64,000 nucleotides of DNA. Origin: Bradyrhizobium sp. WSM471 (GTDB lineage: Bacteria > Pseudomonadota > Alphaproteobacteria > Rhizobiales > Xanthobacteraceae). How positions within the stretch are numbered: position 1 is the first letter of the stretch; every line of letters starts with the position of its first letter. Of the stretch, positions 18,627 through 27,806 are shown piece by piece. A model generated the notes under the pieces. It was not told where the DNA came from. It was given only the letters and a program-made list of their open reading frames with translations, and did not search any database. Made by a program: the position numbers and the translations under genes. The DNA is taken from positions 310,001 to 374,000 of the forward strand of contig NZ_CM001442.1 in NCBI RefSeq assembly GCF_000244915.1, written 5' to 3'.

Positions 18627-19994
18627 ATGAACATCGCCAGCGTGCGTCGGCCCATCGTCCCTCCGACCCCGCCGCGTGCGCCCGACGACATGTCGTTCCT
18701 CGCCCGGCTTGCCGTGATCAAGCGGAACATGATCGCAACCTGGGGGCAGCGCGCCTACGAGGAAGACGTCATCGAGGGCCGATTCTTCTTTCGCAACAGT
18801 TTCATCCTGAACCGGCCGGATGCGATCCGGCATGTCCTGCTCAGCAATTACGAGAATTATTCGCGCACCCCGGCGGGCATTCGCATGCTGCGTCCCGTGC
18901 TCGGCGATGGTCTTCTGATTGCGGAGGGTCATTCGTGGACGTTTCAGCGCCGCACCCTCGCGCCTGCGTTCACGCCGCGTGCGACGGCAAATCTCGTTCC
19001 GCACATGACGGCGGTGCTCGACGAGACCATCGCGAAGCTCGACGGGCGAACGAGCGAGCCGGTCGATCTGCGCGAGATCATGCAGCGCATGACGCTTGAG
19101 ATCGCCGGACGCACCATGTTCTCGTTCGGCATGGACCGGCATGGTCCGACCTTGCGCAACTTCGTCATGGAGTATGGAGCCCGACTCGGGCGGCCGTACT
19201 TGCTTGACATGGTGCTGCCGCTGTCCTGGCCAAGCCCGATGGATTTTGCCCGTGCCCGTTTCCGCAAGCGCTGGACCGAATTCGTAGCGATGCTGATCGC
19301 CGAGCGGCGTGAGATGGGCAAGCAAGACGGCGCGCCGCCGCGCGACCTTTTCGATCTCATGGACGAGGCGCGCGACCCCGAAACCGGCAAGGGTTTTTCG
19401 GACGAGCAACTGGTCGACGAAGTCGCGACCATGATCCTCGCGGGTCACGAGACCACGGCGACCGCGCTGTTCTGGGCGCTCTATCTGCTCGCCCTCGACC
19501 CGGACACGCAGGAAGAAATTGCCTCCGAGACGCGTGGCGAACACCTCGACAGCATGGCCGACATCGATCGCCAGAAGTTCACCCGCGCCGCGATAGAGGA
19601 GACCATGCGGCTTTATCCGCCGGCCTTCCTGATCGCCCGGGCCGCGCGCGAGAAGGACAACGCGGCCGGCGTCGCCATCGGCAAGGGCGACATCATTATG
19701 ATCGCGCCGTGGCTGCTGCACCGGCACGAGAAGCTGTGGGATCAGCCGAACGCGTTCATTCCAAAACGCTTCATGTCGACGGAAGCGCCCGATCGGTTTG
19801 CCTATCTCCCCTTCGGTGCGGGTCCGCGCGTCTGCGTCGGCGCCCCCTTCGCGCAAGCCGAATCCGTGCTGGCGCTGGGCCGGCTGATCGGCGCGTTCCG
19901 TGTCGAGCTTGCCGATACCAGCCCTGTCATCCCGCTCGGCGTCGTCACAACGCAGCCGGACCACTCCCCGCGGTTCCGTATCACGCCACGGTGA
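18627..19994 (+). CDS. Cytochrome P450
   Basis: A haem-thiolate monooxygenase of 455 residues. Motifs are the I-helix oxygen-binding LAGHETTATALFWAL, the K-helix ExxR in EETMRLYPPAF, and the haem-binding loop LPFGAGPRVCVGAPFAQAE with the axial cysteine. No membrane anchor is evident, so it is probably soluble and needs separate redox partners, which are not nearby. GGGAG precedes the ATG. Its TGA stop overlaps a possible GTG start of the cyclase that follows. Substrate unknown. Confidence 0.94.
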   Translation: MNIASVRRPIVPPTPPRAPDDMSFLARLAVIKRNMIATWGQRAYEEDVIEGRFFFRNSFILNRPDAIRHVLLSNYENYSRTPAGIRMLRPVLGDGLLIAEGHSWTFQRRTLAPAFTPRATANLVPHMTAVLDETIAKLDGRTSEPVDLREIMQRMTLEIAGRTMFSFGMDRHGPTLRNFVMEYGARLGRPYLLDMVLPLSWPSPMDFARARFRKRWTEFVAMLIAERREMGKQDGAPPRDLFDLMDEARDPETGKGFSDEQLVDEVATMILAGHETTATALFWALYLLALDPDTQEEIASETRGEHLDSMADIDRQKFTRAAIEETMRLYPPAFLIARAAREKDNAAGVAIGKGDIIMIAPWLLHRHEKLWDQPNAFIPKRFMSTEAPDRFAYLPFGAGPRVCVGAPFAQAESVLALGRLIGAFRVELADTSPVIPLGVVTTQPDHSPRFRITPR

Positions 19995-20032
19995 CGAGCC
20001 GCCGCGCCCTGACGGCACCGCCGACACACGAG

Positions 20033-21451
20033 ATGAGCGACATGAGCGATATCCAGGCGCAGCTTTCGGTTCTCAGGCAGACGGCCGATCCGGCCGTTGT
20101 CGAGGTCATCGCGCGGTTGATCGCCGATGGTGAGGATCGCGATCTCCATCGTATCAATGCCCTCGACTTTGCAAATCGCACCGGGCTTGATCAGGAGAAG
20201 ATCATCTCCGGATTTCTGCACGCCTCGCGGCTCGGCCTGTTCGACATGAGTTGGAACGTGCTGTGCCCCGGCTGCGGCGGAGTCCTCGGCGCGCATGCAA
20301 CACTGAAATCTCTGAAGCATGACGACTACAACTGCGCACTTTGTGCCGCCGGATACGAAGCCTCCGTCGATGAGATGGTGGAGGTGGCGTTTACCGTCAG
20401 CCCGCGGGTGCGCCGCATCGGCGCTCACGATCCCGACACCCTGCCGATCTGGGAATATGTCCGGCAGATTTTCTGGAGTTCGGGCGTCGACGTCAGTGAC
20501 GAGTCCTTCTCGCGACTGATCGACGAAGTCACACTCGAAGCACTGGAATTGCCGGCGGGTGAAACGGCGATCCTCTCGCTCAATTTGCCGAGCCAGTTCA
20601 TCATCGTGTTCGAGCCGGTCACTCATTCCGCCCACTTCCTGGATGTCCAGGGCGAGCCGACGAGCCAGCGTCAGCAACTTTCGATGGTCTTCAACAAGTT
20701 GGAAGCGCCCACGGGGACTACCGTGATGCGCCCTGGACCGCTGCGCCTCACACTCGAGAACCGATCCGGAAATCGCGTACTGCCCTCGGTGTGGATCGCG
20801 GCTGATGCGTTGCATGAGATGCTCGGCAAGCGCAAGCCGATCCTCACGGCCAAACGGATGCTGTCGAACCAGACTTTTCGCGACGTCTTCAAGGCAGACA
20901 ATCTCAATGTCGACCAGCGGTTGAAGATCACGTCCCTGACTTTCCTGTTTACCGATCTGAAGGGCTCGACTGCGCTGTACGAGCGCGTCGGCGATCTCAA
21001 CGCTTTCGATCTGGTGCGAGCGCATTTCCGCGCACTCCTGGAAATCATCGCCGCAGAGAAAGGAGCCGTGGTGAAGACGATCGGCGACGCGGTGATGGCG
21101 ACTTTCGTCAGACCCGAGCATGCGATCGTTGCCGGCCTGCGAATGCGCGCAGCGATGGATGAATTGAACGAGCAGCGTGGTGCGGACGACCTTGTTCTCA
21201 AGATCGGCATCCACGAAGGTCCGTGCCTCGCAGTGATGCTCAATGACCGGCAGGATTATTTCGGCCAGACCGTCAACATCGCCGCCCGCGTGCAGAGCCT
21301 CTCGACCGCGCAGGAGATCCACATCACCGGCCCGGTGCTGGATGCGCCGGCCGTCGCCGAAGTCCTCAAGCAGCGCGAGATCAGGCCGATCCAGAAGCAG
21401 GCCGCACTGCGCGGCATCGCCGACAAGATGGTGGTGTACGAGATACCGTAA
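20033..21451 (+). CDS. Zinc-ribbon class III nucleotidyl cyclase (DUF5939 type)
   Basis: A 472-residue cytoplasmic protein. An N-terminal helical region precedes a four-cysteine zinc-ribbon-like motif (CPGCGG, then CALCAAGY, about residues 80-110), an all-beta middle domain (about 140-300), and a C-terminal class III cyclase domain with FLFTDLKGSTALYERVGD, VVKTIGDAVMATF and DYFGQTVNIAARVQ. The metal aspartates, the nucleotide-selecting lysine and the catalytic asparagine/arginine are present, so it should make cAMP. Starts at 20033, 20042, or a GTG at 19991 that overlaps the P450 stop are all possible; none has a strong ribosome site. Confidence 0.87.
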   Translation: MSDMSDIQAQLSVLRQTADPAVVEVIARLIADGEDRDLHRINALDFANRTGLDQEKIISGFLHASRLGLFDMSWNVLCPGCGGVLGAHATLKSLKHDDYNCALCAAGYEASVDEMVEVAFTVSPRVRRIGAHDPDTLPIWEYVRQIFWSSGVDVSDESFSRLIDEVTLEALELPAGETAILSLNLPSQFIIVFEPVTHSAHFLDVQGEPTSQRQQLSMVFNKLEAPTGTTVMRPGPLRLTLENRSGNRVLPSVWIAADALHEMLGKRKPILTAKRMLSNQTFRDVFKADNLNVDQRLKITSLTFLFTDLKGSTALYERVGDLNAFDLVRAHFRALLEIIAAEKGAVVKTIGDAVMATFVRPEHAIVAGLRMRAAMDELNEQRGADDLVLKIGIHEGPCLAVMLNDRQDYFGQTVNIAARVQSLSTAQEIHITGPVLDAPAVAEVLKQREIRPIQKQAALRGIADKMVVYEIP

Positions 21452-21455
21452 TTGG

Positions 21456-21588
21456 CGTCGTCCCGGCGAAGGCCAGGACCCATACCGCGGAATCTATCGA
21501 TTGCGGATGGTCGGCGTACCGGACCACAACCAGTCTTCGCCAAACGACTCCCTGGGCTAATGGGTCCTGGCATTCGCCAGGACGACGT
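21456..21588. repeat. Intergenic inverted repeat, family C
   Basis: Arms CGTCGTCCCGGCGAAGGCCA and TGGCATTCGCCAGGACGACG, with GGACCCAT and ATGGGTCC inside them, enclose about 75 unrelated bases. It begins five bases past the cyclase stop. Confidence 0.85.
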
Positions 21589-21655
21589 CGGAGAGACGAT
21601 TTGGCCGCCCTGCAGAAACCACCGCTCCAGATTGCCGAAACGTAATGCGGCGCGC

Positions 21656-21680
21656 GGAACTGACGCACATTGCGCCGGTT
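21656..21680 (+). promoter_or_regulatory. EcfG-like promoter, one mismatch
   Basis: GGAAC, 16 bases, GGTT (consensus CGTT) ends 68 bases before the TerB-like gene. A candidate general-stress promoter only. Confidence 0.35.
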
Positions 21681-21748
21681 GAGTTTCCTGCTCATATAAT
21701 ACTGGTAGCGGCCGCGCCCCGCGGCTTCATCGATTTCGGTAGGACCAT

Positions 21749-22237
21749 ATGCTCGACGGCCTGCGCCAATTCATCGCCGACATTGTTGCTCCCCATGCCC
21801 AGGACCGTGCATTCGGTGACAGTGATTACCGCCTGGCGGCGACCGCGCTGCTGGTTCACGTGATCTCGCTGGACGGCCAGCCGACGGCTGCCGAGCAGCG
21901 CAAATTGCACAGCCTGATCGAAAGCCATTTTGGGCTCGATCGCGGCACTGCGGATCGCCTGATCGCGGATGCGACCGAGGTCGAGGGCGAGGCGGTCGAC
22001 CTCTATCACTTCACCAGCATCATGATGCGCTCGCTCGACGAAGAGGGCCGCAAGCGGGTCGTCCAGATGATGTGGGAGCTCGTCTACGCCGACGGCCAGG
22101 TTACCGAGTTCGAGGATAATGTGGTCTGGCGCGCTTCCGACCTGCTCGGGATTTCGCAACGCGACCGGATCGATCTGAAGCACGCGGTCGCAGATCGTGC
22201 CGGTGGTCAGGTCAAGGACAGCGCGGTCGGTGGGTGA
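21749..22237 (+). CDS. TerB-like protein (COG4103)
   Basis: A 162-residue all-helical protein of the TerB/DjlA superfamily. Acidic metal-site segments are visible in LLVHVISLDGQPTAAEQRKL and LVYADGQVTEFEDNVVWRAS, the paired motifs of the fold. Despite the family name nothing here shows tellurite resistance; no terC, terD or terZ is near. TAGGA precedes the ATG. A possible EcfG-type promoter is upstream. Cytoplasmic, role unknown. Confidence 0.85.
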   Translation: MLDGLRQFIADIVAPHAQDRAFGDSDYRLAATALLVHVISLDGQPTAAEQRKLHSLIESHFGLDRGTADRLIADATEVEGEAVDLYHFTSIMMRSLDEEGRKRVVQMMWELVYADGQVTEFEDNVVWRASDLLGISQRDRIDLKHAVADRAGGQVKDSAVGG

Positions 22238-22468
22238 CCCACTGCCAACACAGCCGATTGGCGGTTGTGCAGACCACATGACGAAACTTTAATGTAGCCT
22301 CGGGGCTGCCCGGGCTCCGGATTTCGCCTGTAAATCCCTGGTTTTCCTGCTTCCCCCGTTTCCCGCTCAAGTAGCTATGCGGCGGACGCCGCTTGCCTGT
22401 CGCGCTCGGCCTATGCTCTGGTTCCAGCATTGCGGGGCCAAAAAACTTCAATTCAAGAGACTTCGATC

Positions 22469-23248
22469 GTGACTGAGCGGGTAACGTTGATCACCGGTGC
22501 CTCGGCGGGCATCGGCACGGAGCTGGCGCGTGTGTTCGCCGCGAACGGACACCGTCTTGCGCTGACGGCGCGACGCGTGGACCGGCTCGAGGCGCTCGCG
22601 AACGAGCTCGCCGCCAAGGGCGGCAAAAAGCCGATCGTGATCGCCTGCGATCTCCAGGACGCGGATGCCGGCGAGAAGATCGCCGCCGCACTTGCTGCCG
22701 AAGGCGTCGAGCTCGATCATCTCGTCAACAATGCCGGCTTCGGCGTATTCGGTGACGCACTCGAGCGCGACCGGGTCGAGCAGCTCGGCATCGTGGATGT
22801 CAATGTCCGGGCTCTGACGGATCTGTCGCTGCGCTTCGCCGATCAGCTGATCAGGAACAAGGGCGGTCTTCTCAATGTCGGATCGGTCGCCGGCTTTCTG
22901 CCCGGCCCCGGCATGGCCGTCTACTACGCGTCCAAGGCCTATGTGATTTCCTTCACCGAGGCCCTTCGGGCGGAGCTTGCACCGCACGGCGTTCGCGTCA
23001 CCGTCCTTTGCCCGGGCCCGGTGCCCACCGAATTCCAGGCGCGCGCCGGCGTTGGGTCCGGACATGATACGGCCCTTCTCAATGTTCCCGCCGCCGAGGT
23101 CGCACGGCAGGCCTATCGCGGCCTGATGGCCAACAAGCGGGCAGTGCTCCCTGGTCTGGGCATCAAGATTGTGCCATTTGCACTGCGGTTTTTCCCGCGC
23201 GGCTTCATCCTGTCGGCCACCAGCCGGTTTCAGAGGCAAAGACAGTAA
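22469..23248 (+). CDS. Short-chain dehydrogenase/reductase
   Basis: A 259-residue classical SDR. It has the cofactor loop TGASAGIGTELAR, NNAGFGVFGD, the serine of NVGSVAGFLPG, and the catalytic YYASKAYV. The basic residues after the second strand (TARRVDRLE) suggest NADP(H). The start is taken as the GTG at 22469 (VTERVTLITG) because upstream codons lack similarity; the ribosome site is weak. The basic, hydrophobic C-terminus (PFALRFFPRGFILSATS) could touch a membrane. Substrate unknown. Confidence 0.88.
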   Translation: MTERVTLITGASAGIGTELARVFAANGHRLALTARRVDRLEALANELAAKGGKKPIVIACDLQDADAGEKIAAALAAEGVELDHLVNNAGFGVFGDALERDRVEQLGIVDVNVRALTDLSLRFADQLIRNKGGLLNVGSVAGFLPGPGMAVYYASKAYVISFTEALRAELAPHGVRVTVLCPGPVPTEFQARAGVGSGHDTALLNVPAAEVARQAYRGLMANKRAVLPGLGIKIVPFALRFFPRGFILSATSRFQRQRQ

Positions 23249-23375
23249 AGAGAGCTCTCGGTCCGTAGTGGCCCGGAGCTTGCTTTCTATCGGGCGTGTG
23301 TGTGCGCAAACTCACACGAAATTAACGATCGCTTAGTTATGCTGGCGGTCTGAACCGATAGCACTCGCAGAGACC

Positions 23376-24170
23376 ATGTCGTTCCGGACGGACAGGTTTG
23401 GTGGCGCAGAAGTGGTGCCCTTCCCCAGAAGGACGCCGAACGTCGCCGCCTCCGAAACCCGGTTGCCGGTTCTGATCATCCTGCATCAGGAATCCTCGAC
23501 GCCCGGCCGCGTCGGCAATGCGCTGCGCGCGCTCGGCCATCGCCTCGACGTCCGACGTCCCCGTTTCGGCGATCCGCTGCCTGAGACCCTCGACCAGCAT
23601 GCCGGCGCTGTGGTCTTCGGCGGTCCCATGAGCGCCAACGATCCCGACGACTACATCCGTCGCGAGATCGACTGGATCGAAATCCCGCTCCGCGAACAGC
23701 GGCCGTTCCTCGGCATCTGCCTCGGCGCGCAGATGCTGGCGAAGCAGTTAGGGGCCCGCGTTGCGCCGCATGCGGATGCACTGACCCAGATCGGCTACTA
23801 CCCGATCCGCCCGACAGAAGCGGGACACCGGCTCTGCCCGAATTGGCCGGCGCGGGTCTATCACTGGCATCGCGAAGGCTTCGAGTTGCCGGTCGGCACT
23901 GAATTGCTTGCGGAAGGCGATGATTTTCCGGTGCAGGCGTTCCGCACCGGCAACGCTTTCGGCGTGCAGTTTCATCCTGACGTGACCTACGCGATGATGC
24001 ATTGCTGGACCACGCGCGGCTATGACGGGCTCAGCGCGCCCGGCGCCCGGCAGCGGCATCATCATTTCGCGGACCGTGCCGTCTACGATGTCGCGGAACG
24101 CGCCTGGCTCGATCATTTCATCGACGGCTGGCTCGCGCGCCGGCCGGTTCTGGCGCAAGCCGCCGAGTGA
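23376..24170 (+). CDS. Class I glutamine amidotransferase-like protein
   Basis: A 264-residue stand-alone amidotransferase domain of the GMP-synthase-like group (COG0518). The nucleophile cysteine is in FLGICLGAQMLAKQLG, preceded by GAVVFGGPMSAND; the catalytic histidine is in VQFHPDVTY. The usual third residue is glutamate (HPE) and is aspartate here, a conservative change. An upstream stretch carries a CGTGTG/CACACG inverted repeat at about 23296-23319. No synthase partner is adjacent, so the acceptor reaction is unknown; some relatives are glutamine or gamma-glutamyl hydrolases. Confidence 0.87.
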   Translation: MSFRTDRFGGAEVVPFPRRTPNVAASETRLPVLIILHQESSTPGRVGNALRALGHRLDVRRPRFGDPLPETLDQHAGAVVFGGPMSANDPDDYIRREIDWIEIPLREQRPFLGICLGAQMLAKQLGARVAPHADALTQIGYYPIRPTEAGHRLCPNWPARVYHWHREGFELPVGTELLAEGDDFPVQAFRTGNAFGVQFHPDVTYAMMHCWTTRGYDGLSAPGARQRHHHFADRAVYDVAERAWLDHFIDGWLARRPVLAQAAE

Positions 24171-24293
24171 TCGCGCCTTCTCAGGTCCTTAACGCAGGTT
24201 CCTGGCGCAAGCCCTTGTCTCATCCCTTGATATGCTAAGCTCGGTGCCAACGAGCGCGCGCGAAATTGCGCCGGCAAACAGAGGGAGAGCGTC

Positions 24294-25106
24294 ATGGCCT
24301 ACGAACACATTCTCTATGAGGTCAGCGACAAAGTCGCGACCATCACGCTCAACCGTCCCGACCGCATGAATGCGTGGACGCCCATCATGGAGCGGGACGT
24401 GCGCCATGCGATGGAAGCATCGAGCGCCGATGACAATGTCCGGGTCATCGTCATCACCGGGGCAGGCCGTGCCTTCTGCGCCGGTGCCGACATGGACGCG
24501 TTGAAGGGGCTCGACCCCGATGATGTCAGGCGTGCGTCGAACCTGCCGCCGTTCGACATGAACCGGCGGCCCGATTGGCAGACGCGCTATGGCTTCTACC
24601 CGTCGATCGGAAAGCCTGTCATCGCCATGCTCAACGGCGCGACCGCCGGCATCGGCCTCGTCCACGCGCTCTATTGCGACCTGCGCTTTGCCGCCGACAA
24701 CACGGTGTTCACGACAGCCTTCGCGCGGCGCGGCCTGATCGCCGAGCACGGCATCAGCTGGATGCTGCCGCGAATCGTCGGCCACGCCAACGCGATGGAT
24801 CTGTTGCTCTCGGCGCGCCGTGTTTCGAGTGACGAGGCGCTGCGGATCGGCTTGGTCAACCGGCTCTGCTCACCAGAGAAGCTGCGCGAGGAGACCTATG
24901 CCTATGCGCGCGATCTCGCCGATTTCGTCTCGCCCAGCGCGATGGCCGTGATCAAGCGGCAGCTCTACGAGGTGCCGTTCCAGACGCTGGCCGAGGCGAC
25001 GATCGCGGCCAATCGGGACATGATGGTGGCGCTGAACGGCAGCGATTTCCGGGAGGGAGTCGCGAGCTTCATGGAGAAGCGGCCACCGAGGTTTACGGGG
25101 AAGTAG
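24294..25106 (+). CDS. Enoyl-CoA hydratase/isomerase family protein
   Basis: A 270-residue crotonase-fold enzyme. The oxyanion-hole motifs are ITGAGRAFCAGADMDAL and PVIAMLNGATAGIGL; an acidic residue in FARRGLIAEHGISWMLPR lies at the hydratase catalytic position. It acts on acyl-CoA in beta-oxidation or related catabolism; the exact substrate cannot be read. GAGGGAGAG precedes the ATG. It stands alone. Confidence 0.92.
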   Translation: MAYEHILYEVSDKVATITLNRPDRMNAWTPIMERDVRHAMEASSADDNVRVIVITGAGRAFCAGADMDALKGLDPDDVRRASNLPPFDMNRRPDWQTRYGFYPSIGKPVIAMLNGATAGIGLVHALYCDLRFAADNTVFTTAFARRGLIAEHGISWMLPRIVGHANAMDLLLSARRVSSDEALRIGLVNRLCSPEKLREETYAYARDLADFVSPSAMAVIKRQLYEVPFQTLAEATIAANRDMMVALNGSDFREGVASFMEKRPPRFTGK

Positions 25107-25155
25107 GGTGGATTTCGGATGGAGCCCGCCGTCGCCCTTCGGGCTATGGCGAGGC

Positions 25156-25226
25156 AGCCTTCGCTCACTTCGCCGCGAGAGACCTTCCGGGCTTGCCTAG
25201 CCGTAGCTCGCGAAGCGAGCGAAGGC

Positions 25227-25227
<1 letters not shown>
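25156..25227. repeat. Inverted repeat abutting the 3' end of tRNA-Ala
   Basis: AGCCTTCGCTCACTTCGCC and its near-complement ending GCGAGCGAAGGCT (to 25227) form a hairpin directly after the tRNA's CCA end on the minus strand. It may help end or process the tRNA transcript, and resembles other dispersed intergenic palindromes. Confidence 0.7.
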
Positions 25228-25302
<75 letters not shown>

Positions 25303-25506
25303 TTTTGTAGGCCGCTCTGGTCAATGCGGCCGACAACCGGGCGCCATTTAAGTCCCCGCCAAGGTCAAGTCAAGGACGGGTGTAACCCGGTTTTAGCCAT
25401 CCCGGCACCGACTTCCCTTGTTTGGACCGGGGGGAACCGATATCTAGCAACAGGCGTCAATCCCGACCGCAGCCAGAATTTTCAAAAGCCAGAGTCTTCA
25501 AAAGCC

Positions 25507-25797
25507 ATGCGTGCCGTTCTCGACATCGTCATCATCGTGCTCGACCTTTACGTCTGGCTGCTGATCGCGTCCGCGATCCTGTCCTGGCTGATCGCCTTCA
25601 ACGTCGTGAACACCCGCAATCAGTTCGTTTCGGCGGTAGCGGAGTTCCTGTACCGAATCACGGAGCCGGTCCTGGCGCCGATTCGCAATTTCCTGCCCAG
25701 CCTCGGCGGCCTCGACATCTCGCCGATCATCCTGATCCTGCTCATCATGTTCATCGAGCGGGTGATCCTGTATTACATCTACCCGAACGTGATCTAA
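25507..25797 (+). CDS. YggT family membrane protein
   Basis: A 96-residue inner-membrane protein with two hydrophobic segments (LDIVIIVLDLYVWLLIASAIL and ISPIILILLIMFIERVILYY) around the family motif FLYRITEPVLAPIRNFLPSLGG. YggT proteins occur widely and are implicated in membrane protein or cell-division housekeeping, with no defined activity. The ATG at 25507 is the first that gives the family N-terminus. DUF167 and folD follow closely. Confidence 0.92.
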   Translation: MRAVLDIVIIVLDLYVWLLIASAILSWLIAFNVVNTRNQFVSAVAEFLYRITEPVLAPIRNFLPSLGGLDISPIILILLIMFIERVILYYIYPNVI

Positions 25798-25817
25798 GCA
25801 GGCTGGAGCGCCCTGGG

Positions 25818-26162
25818 TTGCCAAAGAACCTTGGTATCAAGGAACCTTGGCGTTACGGGGCCGCAGGCATCAGCATCGCGCTGCGGGTAACGCCGCGCGG
25901 CGGCCGCGACGACATCGACGGGATCGAGCAGCTCTCCGATGGCCGTAGCGTGCTCAAGGTGCGTGTGCGCGCCATCGCCGATGGCGGCGAGGCCAACAGG
26001 GCCGTTCTGGTGCTGCTGGCGAAATCGCTTGGCGTGCCCAAGGCCAGCGTCAAACTCCTGTCGGGAGCGACCTCGCGGCTGAAGCAGATCGCGGTCGACG
26101 GCGATCCGGCGCGGCTCGGCGAAGCCCTGCGCCAGCTCGCATCAGCCAAATCGACAGACTAA
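25818..26162 (+). CDS. DUF167 (YggU) family protein
   Basis: A 114-residue protein of the YggU/DUF167 fold: [38 protein letters not shown] and [16 protein letters not shown] are the family blocks. The only plausible start is a TTG at 25818 with GGAG about 9 bases upstream; no ATG or GTG lies between it and the conserved region. It starts 20 bases after yggT and ends 10 bases before folD, so it is probably cotranscribed with both. Function unknown. Confidence 0.88.
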   Translation: MPKNLGIKEPWRYGAAGISIALRVTPRGGRDDIDGIEQLSDGRSVLKVRVRAIADGGEANRAVLVLLAKSLGVPKASVKLLSGATSRLKQIAVDGDPARLGEALRQLASAKSTD

Positions 26163-26172
26163 GGGAACTGAC

Positions 26173-27057
26173 ATGACCGCCAAGATCATCGACGGAAAAG
26201 TCATCGCCGCGGAACTGCGCGCCCGCGTCGCCGACGAGGTCGCACGCGTCAAGCGCGAGCACAATCTCGTGCCGGGCCTTGCGGTGGTCCTGGTCGGAAG
26301 TGACCCGGCGAGCGAGGTCTATGTTCGCTCGAAGCACACCCAGACCCAGGCCGCCGGTATGGCCTCGTTCGAGCACAAGCTGCCGGCCGACGTCTCGCAG
26401 GCAGATCTCCTGGCGCTGGTCGCAAAACTCAACGGCGATCCCGCCGTGCACGGTATTCTGGTGCAATTGCCGCTGCCCAAGGGCCTCAACACCGAGGCCG
26501 TCGTCAATGCCATCGATCCCGCCAAGGACGTCGACGGGCTGCATCCGAACAATGCCGGCCGCCTCGCCGGCGGCTTCGAGGCGCTGTCGCCCTGCACGCC
26601 GCTCGGCTGCATCATTTTGACCAAGAGCGTGCATGCCTCGCTCGAAGGCATGAACGCCATCGTCATCGGCCGCTCCAACCTCGTCGGCCGCCCGCTGGTG
26701 CAGCTATTGCTGAACGAGAATGCAACGGTGACCATCGCGCATTCGCGCTCGCGCGACCTGCCCGGGCTCGTGAAGCGCGCAGATCTCGTCTACGCCGCGG
26801 TCGGAAAGTCCGAGATGGTGCGCGGCGACTGGCTGAAGCCGGGGGCGACCGTGATCGACGTCGGCATCAACCGGATCCCGAAGGACGACGGCAAGACGCG
26901 TCTCGTCGGCGATGTTGCCTATCAGGAAGCGCTCGCCGTGGCTGGCGCCATCACGCCTGTGCCGGGCGGCGTCGGTCAGATGACGGTCGCGTGCCTGCTC
27001 GTGAACACCTTGCGTGCGGCCTGCGCGATTGCGGGGCTGCCGAAGCCGGCGGTGTAG
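26173..27057 (+). CDS. folD: Bifunctional methylenetetrahydrofolate dehydrogenase/cyclohydrolase
   Basis: Interconverts 5,10-methylene-, methenyl- and 10-formyl-tetrahydrofolate in one-carbon metabolism. The 294 residues show [14 protein letters not shown] with the catalytic lysine, [39 protein letters not shown] (NADP site) and the C-terminal [25 protein letters not shown] precedes the ATG. It converges with the pyrophosphatase gene. Confidence 0.97.
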   Translation: MTAKIIDGKVIAAELRARVADEVARVKREHNLVPGLAVVLVGSDPASEVYVRSKHTQTQAAGMASFEHKLPADVSQADLLALVAKLNGDPAVHGILVQLPLPKGLNTEAVVNAIDPAKDVDGLHPNNAGRLAGGFEALSPCTPLGCIILTKSVHASLEGMNAIVIGRSNLVGRPLVQLLLNENATVTIAHSRSRDLPGLVKRADLVYAAVGKSEMVRGDWLKPGATVIDVGINRIPKDDGKTRLVGDVAYQEALAVAGAITPVPGGVGQMTVACLLVNTLRAACAIAGLPKPAV

Positions 27058-27094
27058 TTCACCTCGCCCCGCAAGCGGAGCGAGGGAGCAGAGC

Positions 27095-27631
27095 TCAGGC
27101 CTTCTTCTTCTTCTCGCGATCGATGCCTTCGAGGATCAGCTTGTGCGCATCCTCGGGTCCGCCCCAGCGCAGGATCTTCACCCACTTGCCTGGTTCGAGA
27201 TCCTTGTAGTGTTCGAAGAAGTGCTGGATCTGCTGGAGCGTGATGTCCGGCAGGTCGGAATACGACTTCACCTTGTCGTAGCGCTGGGTGAGCTTCGACG
27301 ACGGCACCGCAAGAATCTTCTCGTCGCCGCCGGCTTCGTCTTCCATGAACAGCACGCCGACCGGGCGCACGCTCATGACCGCGCCTGGAATGATGGCGCG
27401 GGTGTTGATGATAAGGACGTCGCAGGGATCGCCGTCATCGGACAGCGTGTGCGGAATGAAGCCGTAGTTTCCGGGGTAACGCATCGGCGTGTAGAGGAAG
27501 CGGTCGACCACCAGCGTGCCGGCTTCCTTGTCCATCTCGTATTTGATCGGTTCGCCGCCTACGGGAACTTCGATGATGACGTTGACGTCGTGGGGGACGT
27601 TTTTCCCGATCGAGACCGCATCGATACGCAT
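27095..27631 (-). CDS. ppa: Inorganic pyrophosphatase (family I)
   Basis: Hydrolyses pyrophosphate to two phosphates, pulling biosynthetic reactions forward. The 178-residue cytoplasmic protein has [37 protein letters not shown] and the metal-binding signature DGDPCDVL, then KILAVP and [14 protein letters not shown]. The C-terminus ends in a lysine run (EKKKKA). Start MRIDAVSIG at 27631. Confidence 0.97.
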   Translation of the reverse strand: MRIDAVSIGKNVPHDVNVIIEVPVGGEPIKYEMDKEAGTLVVDRFLYTPMRYPGNYGFIPHTLSDDGDPCDVLIINTRAIIPGAVMSVRPVGVLFMEDEAGGDEKILAVPSSKLTQRYDKVKSYSDLPDITLQQIQHFFEHYKDLEPGKWVKILRWGGPEDAHKLILEGIDREKKKKA

Positions 27632-27806
27632 TCAAGGCTCCGTTGTTGCCGAGGTTAAATCGCACCCGGCAGCGATTTTGGCGCTGTCATACGCGGGCTT
27701 GGCCCGCTGATCCATCGCGTTTTTGTGAAATAATGAATCCGGCGATCACCGGCTCAAGGCAACGGTATCGACGGAAGGAAAACGCTGCCGGCCGGACTTC
27801 AGCAGC

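Noticed and set aside
21749..22237. Tellurite-resistance operon
   Set aside because: Only a lone TerB-fold protein is present; none of the other ter genes is nearby.
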